From: Budorcas taxicolor
Lineage: Eukaryota > Chordata > Mammalia > Artiodactyla > Bovidae
Assembly: GCF_023091745.1 (NCBI RefSeq)
Contig: NC_068935.1
Location: 62,706,724 to 62,770,723, forward strand
DNA: 64,000 nt
Reading direction: 5' to 3'
Shown: one piece after another, positions 59,601-64,000 of the stretch
How positions within the stretch are numbered: the stretch's first letter is position 1
Layout of the letters: each line of letters opens with the position of its first letter
Position numbers and translations under genes: made by a program
The notes under the pieces: model-generated
The model's database searches: none
The model's input: only the letters and a program-made list of their open reading frames with translations
Told to the model about the DNA's origin: nothing

Positions 59601-61926
59601 GAACCATCAAGAAAATCAAAAGGGGAACACTGCATGACAGTAGATTAGCACCAAACCACTCTTCTATTTAACAGAAACGAGGCAGAGAAACGTATCACAT
59701 GGGTAGATCTCGAATACGTACCATGCGATCCTTATTTTGTCAAAAACACAAATGGAACATATTTGCAGAGCCTGAGAAGAAGACTCAGAAGGATCTACAG
59801 TACGCTATTAACGGCAGTTACTTTGGGTAGTGGGTGTGGAGAGTACTGGGAGCATTTGCTTTTTTACTGATATACTTTAAAATAGTTTGACTTTTCTTTA
59901 AAAAAAAAAAGCATGTATTATTTTTTATAATTTATTTAAAAGGAAAAGAAAAGTAGTAAGAGATCAAGTACTTATCTATTAAAGACAGATTCTATCCTTT
60001 GAGAATTCCCTTCAAAGCTCCCTGATAGCTCAGTTGGTAAAGAATCTCCCTGCAATGCAGGAGACCTGGTTCGATTCCTGGGTTGGGAAGATCTGCAGAA
60101 GGGATAGGCTACCCTCTCCAGTATTCTGGCCTGGAGAATTCCATGGACTGTATGCTCCATGGGGTCACAAAGAGTCAGACACAACTGAGCGCCTTTCACA
60201 CTCACGCTCACTTCAAAGTCCCTTGAAGCTCAAACGGCTGTGTCTCTCCAATTCACAAGTAATAAGAGATATTTTTAAAAACATCTCTTCCTTTCTACAT
60301 TGTTTAGAAGAAACTGTACAGAGTTACCACCGTCTGTTTTATGAAATCCATGTGCAATCAGAGAAAAAGACTATTAAAAACATCAATCACCCCTTCAGGC
60401 TTAATATCTATCAGAAGAAACCCATTCACTGCCTATATTACATTTCATCCACACAGTTTCTGAGACAATGCACAAAGCAGCAGCCACACAACTCCCACCA
60501 GCATAAATACGTGGCGTACAAAGAACGTCCTGTCAGCAGGGCCCAGAGCACACCCCGCAGTGGTAAATGGGAATGACAATTTAAGTCATAGGATCAGAAG
60601 CGGAACCAAATTTGTGACTTGGAGGCAGCATGATGCTCTTCACTTCCGTCTACACCTTTTCTGCTCCTCCACCCAAACTCTCTGCCCCTCACTCAGCCCC
60701 GAAATGGGCCAAGATGGATGTCCACACAGCTTCAAACTGAAGCATCAGAAGCCGCTAGAGAGATACAACTAAGTGCACAATTTGAGGGGGTCAGCTGGAA
60801 TCCTGAGGACCGCATATGTGTAAAGTCACGTGTTTTTCTTTGGAAAAGAAATGGAGAAATCAAATTAGAGTGTTCAGTCTTACCACACGGGATGTTTGCA
60901 ATCCGGATGTCAAAACATCAAATGTGGATGTGGCCTCCAAAAAAGCTTAAGATATTGAGCCTGCCAGTTTAGAAATGAAGGAACTGTTCGATCTGACCAA
61001 ATTCAAAGGCCAGGTGGTGGTGCCCAAGCACCCGATGTGTGGATGACAGGACCCCTGCACGGCAGACTCAGAGGGCCTAGCTCCCCAGCTTCTCAAAAGG
61101 CCTTCCTCCTGCTCTAGAGTCTCAAGAGCCCAAAGGGCCTCAGGGTGCTCTCTGCTGCCCCTGTGGGAGGTGTGTGGCATGCACACGCTCGATTCCCTGG
61201 TGGCTCAGACAGTAAAGCGTCTGCCTGCAATGCAGGAGACCTGGGTTCGATCCCTGGGCTGGCAAGATCCCCTGGAGAAGGCAATGGCCACCTACTCCAG
61301 TCCTCTTGCCTAGAAAATTCCATGGATGGAGGAGCCTGGTGGGCTACAGTCCATGGGGTCACAAAGAGTCGGACACAACTGATTGACTTCACTTTCTTTT
61401 CTTTCTTTCTGCTATCTGGCCACAGCTTGCAGAAGGTCATCCTTCTAGGGGACCACATGTGGGTTCCCGTATCTGCAAATGCACCACCACCACTCGCTAA
61501 TGTTGACCAGGAAGTCATTTACCCAAGACCAGAACAAACAGAGCACTACGCTGAAGGCTGCTAGGTGAGAGCCAGAGCAGCCGGTGAAGAGCTCCACTTA
61601 GCTGACCTGCTTGAAGGTGAACTGAAGGGGCAGGTCACCAGTTCCAGCTCTAATCTGACACCCGCCCCCGGATCATACCGTGGCTACCAAGGAGCCTTAA
61701 CCCAACTGACCTTTCAGGGCTCAGGGAAGTGACTTTTTTTTATTATATGGCACAGTTTGGCACCGTATGTCTTTAGTCTTTGGGGTACTTTGATAATGGT
61801 TCAAGAGTAGTAGATCTTGTTTGATTCCTTTTTTTTTTTTTTAAAAACAGATGGCCAAACCAGGACATATACTAAAAAAAAAAAAAGGAAGGTTACTTAC
61901 CTGAGCCCTAACATTCCAGCTACCAT
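16518..61926 (-). CDS. MECP2: MECP2, methyl-CpG-binding protein 2, isoform e2 (exons 2-4; joined CDS 61926-61901, 19050-18700, 17601-16518)
   Basis: Nuclear chromatin protein that binds methylated CpG (and CpA) DNA and recruits the NCoR/SMRT-HDAC3 corepressor. The three segments (26+351+1084 nt) join in phase to 486 codons plus stop, exactly the human e2 length. Seen in order: MVAGMLGLR N-terminus; methyl-CpG-binding domain (about 90-162) with Arg106, Arg111, Asp121, Tyr123, Arg133 and Thr158 intact; AT-hook GRGRGRPKGSG (about 183-195); nuclear localisation signal with KKRGRKP (to 271); NCoR-interaction motif PIKKRK (302-307, Arg306); seven histidines (366-372); a proline run; Ser423 in RAGSLESDG; C-terminus PVTERVS. 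Human disease positions Arg106, Thr158, Arg168 and Arg306 are all wild-type residues. The e1 start (exon 1) lies beyond the window. Confidence 0.98.
17602..18699 (-). other. MECP2: MECP2 intron 3
   Basis: 1,098 bp with GTAAGT donor and CCCACAG acceptor. A stretch at about 17,948-18,050 (CAGTTTCCTCATTCGCC through AATTAAATGAGA) looks like a degraded MIR. Nothing else recognised. Confidence 0.75.
17948..18050 (+). mobile_element. MIR-like SINE remnant
   Basis: Contains CAGTTTCCTCATT and GAATTAAATGAGA in the order and approximate spacing of the MIR core and 3' part. Old and diverged; family call tentative. Confidence 0.4.
18700..19050 (-). CDS. MECP2: MECP2 exon 3
   Basis: 351 nt, the same length as human exon 3, from a CACTCAG acceptor to AA before GTAAGT. 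Encodes EEKSEEQDLQGLKDKPLKFK through RDRGPMYDDPTLPEGW and KYDVYLI, the N-terminal domain and first half of the MBD. Includes Arg106, Arg111 and Asp121/Tyr123 of the methyl-CpG contact. Differs from human mainly at Asp15Glu and in KEDKEGKHEPLQPAAHHS. Confidence 0.98.
19431..19489 (+). repeat. 34-bp period tandem duplication
   Basis: AGTGTTACTTTAAG followed by T-rich GTGTTT occurs at 19,431 and again at 19,465 with one mismatch. A two-copy local duplication. Confidence 0.8.
19680..19760 (+). mobile_element. MIR-like SINE remnant
   Basis: AGTGACTTCAACATCC, TGCCTCAGTCTCCTCCTATC and ACAATGGGTACCAA follow the order of the MIR central domain (ACTTAACC, CCTCAGTTTCCTCATC, AATGGG). Confidence 0.5.
25701..25805 (+). 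mobile_element. CHR-type tRNA-derived SINE
   Basis: AAGGACTTGGCGCTCTGACT, then a B-box-like GAGTTCAATCCCTGG and TCAGGAAACAAAGATTCC, ending in an A-rich tail. This is the cetartiodactyl tRNA-Glu-derived SINE layout. Confidence 0.6.
26084..26273 (-). mobile_element. BovB 3' end fragment (antisense)
   Basis: On the plus strand GTTCAGTCCCTAAGTCGTG then ACTCTTTGTGACCCCATGG, then CATCTCATCCTCTGCTACCC: the reverse complement of the BovB 3' terminus. Short and diverged. Confidence 0.75.
26645..27215 (-). mobile_element. Old L1 3' region (antisense)
   Basis: On the plus strand: CACAATGTTGTGCAAGCATC, CATGTTGTAGCATGTATTAG, ACATTCCACTGTATAGACAC and CATCTGGGTTGCTTCTACC in order. This is the classic antisense reading of an old L1 3' end. 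Confidence 0.7.
27216..31190. other. Intron-2 sequence without confident features
   Basis: No gene or well-preserved young repeat recognised. It has an A/G-rich tract at 29,391-29,425, and purine-rich stretches around 29.3-30.0 kb that may be old L1 debris. Frames of up to 138 codons here have no recognisable domain. Confidence 0.4.
31195..31270 (+). mobile_element. Old L1 3' end fragment
   Basis: AATACCATGGAATTGTACAC followed by TTAAATGGG is the 3' end phrase of old L1s. It is broken by the Bov-tA insertion that follows, and seems to resume at about 31,489 (TTACACTTCAACGGTAATTT). Confidence 0.55.
31273..31488 (+). mobile_element. Bov-tA SINE
   Basis: Starts GGGCTTCCATGGTGGCTCAG (tRNA-derived A box), has GGGTTTGATCCCTGGGTCAG (B box), then the BovA part with GAGGAGCCTGGTGGGCTATA and ends with a pyrimidine-rich tract after GACTGAGCAACTTC. 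Confidence 0.9.
31991..32117 (+). repeat. Left arm of a 127-bp inverted duplication
   Basis: From AGCATTTTCAGTGACTCCAG to GTGGGACCCCT. Its reverse complement recurs at 33,328-33,450 with a 4-base gap and about three substitutions. It is not part of any repeat family I recognise. Confidence 0.9.
32561..32760 (-). mobile_element. Bov-tA SINE (antisense)
   Basis: Reverse complement of the Bov-tA layout: CAGTCAGTCATGTCCAAC, CAGGCTCCTCTGTCCATGG, GATCTTCCTGACCCAGGG, ending CCATCAGGGAAGCCCA. Confidence 0.9.
33203..33327 (-). repeat. Small GT-oriented array of the AAGGCTCACAG unit
   Basis: Four to five units of GTGTGTAAGGCTCACAG separated by (GT)n. This is the reverse complement of the unit that fills 33.8-34.8 kb, so the two arrays face each other. 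It directly abuts the right arm of the inverted duplication. Confidence 0.9.
33328..33450 (-). repeat. Right arm of the inverted duplication
   Basis: Reverse-complement copy of 31,991-32,117, from AGGGGTCCCACC to TGAAAATGCT. Divergence is only a few percent, so the event looks recent compared with the surrounding old repeats. Confidence 0.9.
33695..33733 (+). other. G-quadruplex motif
   Basis: Six or more G runs of 3-8 separated by single T or A/C bases (GGGGTGGGGGGTGG then similar). It fits the G3+N1-7 rule several times over. Because MECP2 is transcribed from the minus strand, the G-rich strand is the template strand. Confidence 0.8.
33811..35235 (+). repeat. Complex CA-rich minisatellite, about 1.4 kb
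   Basis: About 45 units with a core TGTGAGCCTTATACACACAC and variable (CA)n, giving periods of about 20-40 bp. Up to about 34.84 kb the core ends in TTATAC or TTAC; beyond that it shifts to GAGCCTTTCTCTCTC plus (CA)n. A (CCCA)n run lies near 34,170-34,192 and a C homopolymer near 35,199-35,212. Six-frame frames through it are just repeat translations. Confidence 0.95.
35236..36545. other. Unique intron-2 sequence
   Basis: No recognised repeat or gene. A short (GT)n lies at 36,310-36,323 next to a C-rich stretch. Confidence 0.45.
36547..36900 (+). mobile_element. Ancient mammalian interspersed repeat, family not assigned
   Basis: The order GGCTGCCATTTGAAATACCA, GAACAACAGAAATTTATTGC, CACAGTTCTGGATGCAGAAG, CTCCCAAAGGCCCACTCC and TTTGGGGGGACACAT is one I recognise as a dispersed element common across mammals, but I cannot name the family safely. 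Confidence 0.55.
36905..37080 (+). mobile_element. Possible old L1 3' end
   Basis: GGTTTAAAAATGGGTAAGAT then GTAAATTTTATGTTATGTG and TTTTAAGC follow the typical old L1 3' terminal phrase. Confidence 0.5.
37081..39289. other. Intron-2 sequence without confident features
   Basis: AT-rich from 37.08 to 38.2 kb, including an A run at 37,757-37,770, then mixed unique sequence. No gene, RNA or clear repeat recognised. Confidence 0.4.
39290..39395 (-). mobile_element. MIR SINE remnant (antisense)
   Basis: GCTAGTAGGTGAATGAGCCG, GGATCTAAAGTGACATGGCT and CCAAAAGCCCCTG track the reverse complement of the MIR 5' half (GCTAGTAAGTGGCAGAGCCG and so on). Confidence 0.6.
39728..39815 (+). mobile_element. 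CHR-type tRNA-derived SINE fragment
   Basis: CCTTGGTGGTCCACGGCGTA, then GGTTCAATCCCTGGTCAGGG and AACTAAGATTC: the tRNA-Glu-related head and B box. Confidence 0.65.
39982..40257 (+). mobile_element. BOV-A2 SINE
   Basis: Two BovA monomers joined by a short linker: GCTGCTAAGTCGCTTCAGTC ... GCAAGAACACTGGAGTGGG, linker GAAAGTGAAAAGTGAAAGTG, then GAAGTCGCTCAGTTGTGCC ... GAGTACTGGAGTGGGTTGCC. Complete and little diverged. Confidence 0.93.
40479..41579 (-). mobile_element. BovB (RTE-type LINE), 5'-truncated, antisense
   Basis: About 1.1 kb of the BovB 3' half, minus strand. The frame around 41,628-40,975 translates the reverse transcriptase C-terminal half, including RYADDTTLMAES (YADD active site), then is shifted near 41.03 kb and continues in another frame (SRDITLPTKVHLVK, MYGCESWTVKKAE). 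The last 200 bases encode GGRRRRGRQRMRWLDGI. It ends in the (TGAAC)n-type 3' tail. Broken and non-autonomous. BovB is the ruminant LINE thought to have entered by horizontal transfer. Confidence 0.93.
42510..42838 (-). mobile_element. CHR-type SINE (antisense), split by a Bov-tA
   Basis: TTATTTGTCTGCACTGGGTC and TTAGTTGTGGCATATGGG form its left piece; GGTATTGAACCCAGAGCC and CTTAGCCACTGGGCCACAAG the right piece. The intervening 42,575-42,757 is a plus-strand Bov-tA. Confidence 0.75.
42575..42757 (+). mobile_element. Bov-tA SINE (inside CHR SINE, inside L1)
   Basis: GCCTACAATGCAGGAGACC, TTCAATTCCTGGGTTGGG and CACAACTGAGTGACTAACAC are the Bov-tA B-box region and 3' end. The tRNA-derived 5' start is degraded or truncated. 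Confidence 0.85.
43193..43678 (+). mobile_element. BovB 3' end (sense), inserted in L1
   Basis: About 485 bp of the BovB 3' terminus in plus orientation, opposite to the copy at 40.48 kb. The frame reads MVFPVVMCGCESWTVKKAEH and later GGRRRRGRPRMRWLDGI. The flanking sequence on both sides is L1, so BovB inserted into (or the L1 was interrupted by) this fragment. Confidence 0.92.
44096..46228. other. Intron-2 sequence without confident features
   Basis: Unique-looking; A runs at 45,000-45,016. No gene or RNA recognised. Some 45.7-46.2 kb AT-rich text may be old transposon debris. Confidence 0.4.
46229..46357 (+). mobile_element. CHR-type tRNA-derived SINE
   Basis: GGGAATTCCCTGGCAATCTG, CCCGGGTTCACTCCGAGGTC and ACTGAGATCCTGGAAGTC, ending in an A-rich tail at 46,345-46,357. 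Confidence 0.7.
46455..46680 (+). mobile_element. CHR-type tRNA-derived SINE
   Basis: AAGGACTTCTCTGGTGGGCC, AAGTTTGATCCCTGGTCACT and ACTAAGCCCACACGCTACAA, closing with CCAAATCAGTTTTAAAAAA. Nearly full length. Confidence 0.78.
47631..48229 (+). mobile_element. Tandem Bov-tA array: three tRNA-derived heads plus a fourth SINE
   Basis: Three consecutive copies of the tRNA-derived unit start at 47,631, 47,738 and 47,857 (about 107-119 bp each), joined at CCAGTATTCTTGGGCTTC. Only the third runs on into a full BovA tail (to about 48,043). A separate complete Bov-tA (GGGCTTCCCAGGTGGCGCTA) follows at 48,044-48,229. All are in plus orientation. Confidence 0.9.
48440..49295 (-). mobile_element. Old L1 remnant (antisense), probable
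   Basis: Plus strand has ATTGTGGCTTTAATTTGCAT, TACTCTGATGACTAATG and TAAGAGTTTTATTCTGGAT then TCGTTTGTCTGATATACG, an antisense old-L1 sequence order. Edges uncertain. Confidence 0.55.
49300..51035 (-). mobile_element. BovB (RTE-type LINE), 5'-truncated, antisense
   Basis: About 1.7 kb of BovB, the longest copy here. The minus-strand frame 50,335-49,748 translates RT with GHGAMDWFQIGKRGCILSP and RYADDTTLMTES (YADD). Later 3' sequence reads GQQRMRWLDGITNSMDMS. The KGVRQGC segment found in the copy at 41.4 kb is shortened here to KRGC, removing residues near the RT core. Several stops: dead copy. More diverged than the two copies near 41-43 kb. Confidence 0.92.
51036..53690. other. Intron-2 sequence without confident features
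   Basis: AT-rich with scattered short tracts; an A run sits at 53,217-53,232 (minus-strand T run). A BovB end sliver (TGTTCAGTCGCTCAGTCATG) is at about 53,535-53,560. No gene or RNA recognised. Confidence 0.4.
53691..53775 (+). mobile_element. L1 (ruminant) 3' end with A-rich tail
   Basis: ACAATATTGTAAAGTAATTA followed by TCCCAATTAAAATAAAG and an A run: the same 3' terminus as in IRAK1 intron 11. The next 20 bases (AAGAGGTTAGAGATGC) repeat those just before it (53,676-53,690), consistent with a target-site duplication. Confidence 0.75.
54178..54395 (+). mobile_element. CHR-type tRNA-derived SINE with internal 23-bp duplication
   Basis: GGAATTTCTCTGGTGGTCC, CGAGTTCGATCCTTGGTCAG and GTGCAGCCAAAAAACAAAT mark head, B box and tail. 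A GAACATCCCATGTGCCCCAA unit is present twice in tandem at about 54,307-54,352. Confidence 0.8.
54396..57419. other. Intron-2 sequence without confident features
   Basis: AT-rich and unique from 54.4 to 56.1 kb; a GC-richer block at 56.28-56.66 kb carries a frame of about 154 codons on the plus strand, with only low-complexity Pro/Gly/Ala composition and no domain. No RNA gene recognised. Confidence 0.45.
57420..58060 (+). mobile_element. Old L1 3' region (sense)
   Basis: TTTGACCCAGCAAGTTCCAG, CACTGGAAACATAAATATCC, GATGAGCAATTGCCAGGGGC and CTAAACTGCACATTGAATAG are old-L1 3' phrases in order. A TA/CA-rich low-complexity stretch (57,750-57,805) lies within. Confidence 0.65.
58061..59249. other. 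Intron-2 sequence without confident features
   Basis: AT-rich, with no recognised gene or young repeat. Frames up to 106 codons lack recognisable content. Confidence 0.4.
59250..59940 (+). mobile_element. Old L1 remnant (sense), probable
   Basis: CAATTCACAAAAACCAAAT, CAGTGACCACCGACGTTC and AAGATTGTCATGGGAAATGG, then TTTGGAAGGCGACGTGG resemble the old L1 3' order (AGAAATGCAAATTAAAACC-type block). An A run follows at about 59,900-59,911. Confidence 0.5.
60017..60205 (+). mobile_element. Bov-tA SINE
   Basis: GCTCCCTGATAGCTCAGTTG, GGTTCGATTCCTGGGTTGGG and CACAACTGAGCGCCTTTCAC. Full layout with a short internal deletion after the B box. Confidence 0.9.
61191..61410 (+). mobile_element. Bov-tA SINE, about 0.5 kb from MECP2 exon 2
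   Basis: GATTCCCTGGTGGCTCAGAC, GGGTTCGATCCCTGGGCTGG and GGACACAACTGATTGACTTC, ending in a pyrimidine-rich (CTTT)n tail. Intact A and B boxes; antisense to MECP2 transcription. Confidence 0.9.
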
Positions 61927-62024
61927 GGAATCTTGTTGGAGCTGGTCTACAGAAGCAAGATGTATTCTGGGGAGTCACATGTCACATCAAAGCAGGAACT
62001 GGTGAGTCTGTATTTTTATGGAGC
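61901..62024 (-). CDS. MECP2: MECP2 exon 2: 98-nt 5' UTR segment plus first 26 coding nt of isoform e2
   Basis: 124 nt, the same as the human exon. The acceptor is TTTTAG before GCTCCATAAAAATACAG; the donor is CTCAG before GTAAGTAA. The e2 start ATG is at 61926-61924 (context TTCCATGG) and encodes MVAGMLGL plus two bases of Arg9. In the e1 mRNA, which starts in exon 1, this exon is skipped. The 98-nt leader segment holds two ATGTGA start-stop elements. CDS proper is 61,901-61,926. Confidence 0.97.
61975..61987 (-). promoter_or_regulatory. MECP2: Two start-stop uORFs (ATGTGA) in the MECP2-e2 leader
   Basis: The transcript reads GATGTGACATGTGAC: ATG-TGA at 61987-61982 and again at 61980-61975. 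The second is in frame with the e2 start 54 nt downstream; the first is in another frame. Neither has a strong Kozak context (TTTGATGT, GACATGT). Such minimal uORFs hold ribosomes at initiation and reduce downstream translation in known cases; reduced translation of MeCP2-e2 relative to e1 has been attributed to its leader. Confidence 0.85.
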
Positions 62025-64000
62025 CTAAAACAAAGAAAATCGTAAGTTGAAAGCCCCCATTGTGCTGCACGACCTTTTTCCCAGGGCTATTTGGGACATT
62101 TTGAAGATACAGACAAAGTACCATGCTATTTCCCAGCTTACCTAGCTAGAAACAAAGGATACACTGAAATTTACTGCCAGATAACACACAGTGCTAAAGG
62201 AAAGATTCATGAGTGTTAGAACTGACACTATCACAGGTCTTGTCACCTCTGAGGGACATTTTGTCACTAAAACGTACAGTTAGGAAGCGATCTCCAGTAA
62301 GTATTTCAGGCAACATCTCATACAGAGACAGAAGATATATTCCAGAGAACACGCAACATCAAAATGTCATCCCAAGAACACATGACATGCAGAGGCAAAG
62401 TATCCTGTCATTTGCAAGCAGCTGAAGTTGCAACAAGCTGCTGTGACATCATGTAAAAAGGCTTTAGCCAGGAGAGGAAAAAAAACAGGCAGAACCAACA
62501 GAAACCAAGTACCCTGGGAGATCCTAAGCCATCCTCAGACATACACAAGACTGTTTTTGAGCACTCACTTTTAGGCCTCTGATCAGTAAAATGTTCAATA
62601 AACTGAGTTAACAGTGTGATACTTTCTCTTTTGCCTTTGAACACATGTTCAAAGAAGGTCTTCTGCCACTATACTTTTCATCAAGACAACCATCACTTCC
62701 CTGTTAAAACCTCAACCGCCTCATATTAGCTAATTGCTGATATCTTGCCGGCCCAAGAGTTGCACTTTTATCTTTAGACTAAAAAAAGCCTAGCATGTAC
62801 AACTTAAGAGACTATTCACACAATTACTCATGTAATCAAACTCAGAAGTGCAGCACCAACCAAGTCTTTTACTGCTGGTCTGGAACTACCAGGATGGTAT
62901 CTGGAATTACCTATCGAGGTGCAGTGAGGCCTCAGAATTCCCTTAAACAGTCGAGTCATAGAACGCTCTAAAATCTCACAAGTCAAAGTCACAGTATTAC
63001 TCAGGTTTGCTGGGCTTAGTTGCTCTGTCGTGTCCGACTCTTTGCAACCCCATGGACTGTAGCCTCCTGGGCTCTTCTGTCCATGGAGATTCTCCAGTAA
63101 AGAACACTGGAGTGGGTTGCCATGCCCTCCTTCAGGGGATCTTCCCAACCCAGGGATCAAACCCAGGTGTCCCACATTGCAGGCTGATTCTTTACCATCT
63201 GAGCCACCAGGGAAGCCCGTGAATACTGGAGTGGGTAGCCTATCCCTTCTTCAGGGGATCTTCCTGACCCAGGGATCGAACCAGGGTCTCCCGCACTGCA
63301 GGTGGATTCTTTACCAGCTGAGCTATTACTCAGTTAGCTATATAATAAAAATCAAACCGGCACCCTGGCTGGGAGGCCCTAGAAGAGCCACAACTTTTCA
63401 CAGTTGCCTTTTTTTTTTCTTGGTAAATTGCATTTTTATTTGTAAACCGAGGGACCTAAACTAAGGTTCCTTCGAGCTCTGAATTTAAGATCTCTGATAA
63501 CTCACGATTTCGTGGAGAAAAAAAAAGAGCCAGCAAATGAGAGCACTTAGGTGAAGACCCAATAAAGCAGTGAATTGCAGGCCTATATATATGTATATAG
63601 AGTGCCCCCAGCTCTTATGCACTGAAGCCTTTCTAAGGCTTGATCCCAAGAGTCCAGACTTCTGCAGTATAACAAAACAGCTATGCTCAAGACATTCATA
63701 CACCAGCAGAACCAACGTTAACTGTGCCTTGAAGAAGCGAAAAAGGCCAAGGCTTTACTCTAACAGAATGGTCACAGCGCCTCTTAAATATGGGAGTGGC
63801 CATGCCCTGCTCTCACTCTGTTCCCCCCCACACCATACCTACCATCAAAGAGGTAGAACCAAATATTTTAAGCAAAGGCGTACAAAGCAAGCTTTCAACA
63901 GGAAGGGGCTCCATGCCAAAGAAAGGCAGAAGAGACCAGGTAAATGCAGAAGAGCACAACTTTTGTGTCAGTGAGTCCAAGGAAAAGAGACTTTACATCC
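62025..64000 (-). other. MECP2: MECP2 intron 1 (3' end only)
   Basis: Intron 1 continues off the right edge toward exon 1. The polypyrimidine tract before exon 2 is ATTTTCTTTGTTTTAG. Apart from the SINE at 63.0-63.33 kb, I see AT-rich unique sequence with a short TATATA-rich stretch near 63,583-63,600. Confidence 0.9.
63007..63328 (-). mobile_element. Bov-tA SINE with an extra tRNA-derived unit (antisense)
   Basis: Plus strand: TTGCTCTGTCGTGTCCGAC, GATCTTCCCAACCCAGGG, GCCACCAGGGAAGCCCG, then a second head GAATACTGGAGTGGGTAGCC ... CGAACCAGGGTCTCCCGCAC ... ACCAGCTGAGCTA. Two tRNA-derived heads in a row, the same kind of structure as at 47.6 kb but in reverse orientation. Confidence 0.88.

Larger units (their letters stand above)
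19051..61900 (-). other. MECP2: MECP2 intron 2 (complete, about 42.9 kb)
   Basis: Runs from the GTAAGTAA donor of exon 2 (61900) to the CTCAG acceptor of exon 3. The human counterpart is about 60 kb. The content is repeat-derived to a large extent: BovB, L1, Bov-tA/BOV-A2/CHR SINEs, older L1 and MIR remnants, and a CA-rich minisatellite, all listed separately. No additional conserved exon, tRNA or snoRNA was recognised. All long open frames in it are either retrotransposon-derived or tandem-repeat translations. Confidence 0.95.

Noticed and set aside
60017..61410. tRNA genes suggested by good A and B boxes
   Set aside because: The boxes belong to Bov-tA SINEs; no cloverleaf with a matching acceptor stem follows, and BovA tails are attached.

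Overview
This is a vertebrate (mammalian) genomic window with two neighbouring genes, both on the minus strand: IRAK1 (about 1-5.8 kb, its 3' end cut off by the left edge) and MECP2 (about 7.9 kb to beyond the right edge). In mammals these two genes lie side by side on the X chromosome in this order and orientation. The interspersed repeats (Bov-tA and BOV-A2 SINEs, the RTE-type LINE BovB, ruminant L1 tails) point to a bovid ruminant. The species (cattle, buffalo, sheep, goat) cannot be settled from the sequence alone.

Layout. 1-5641: twelve IRAK1 coding exons, with the start codon at 5641 and the window ending inside exon 12. 5642-5990: IRAK1 GC-rich promoter and 5' UTR, with a (GCC)9 tract, an AP-1 consensus and a sequence closely matching miR-718. 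5990-7944: intergenic. About 7945-16517: the very long MECP2 3' UTR, with proximal and distal poly(A) signals and a perfect miR-132/212 8-mer site. 16518-17601: coding part of MECP2 exon 4. 17602-18699: intron 3. 18700-19050: exon 3. 19051-61900: complete intron 2 (about 42.9 kb), packed with retrotransposons and a complex CA-rich minisatellite. 61901-62024: exon 2 with the MeCP2-e2 start codon. 62025-64000: start of the large intron 1; exon 1 is off the right edge.

Function. IRAK1 is the death-domain kinase that carries Toll-like and IL-1 receptor signals from MyD88/IRAK4 to TRAF6. MECP2 encodes the methyl-CpG-binding chromatin protein whose loss or duplication causes neurological disease in humans. 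They are neighbours but not a pathway. All exon joins were derived by hand from GT/AG sites and reading phase. The assembled MECP2-e2 frame is exactly 486 codons plus stop. IRAK1 residue numbers match the human protein at every landmark checked (T209, K239, D340, D358, T387, E544, E587).

No new gene system was found. The observations most worth following are: a 127-bp inverted duplication joined to oppositely oriented minisatellite arrays around a G-quadruplex motif at 32.0-35.2 kb; paired start-stop uORFs in MECP2 exon 2; a miR-718-like locus with a changed seed base; an inverted pair of BovB 3' ends sharing variants; and a tandem array of tRNA-derived SINE heads.
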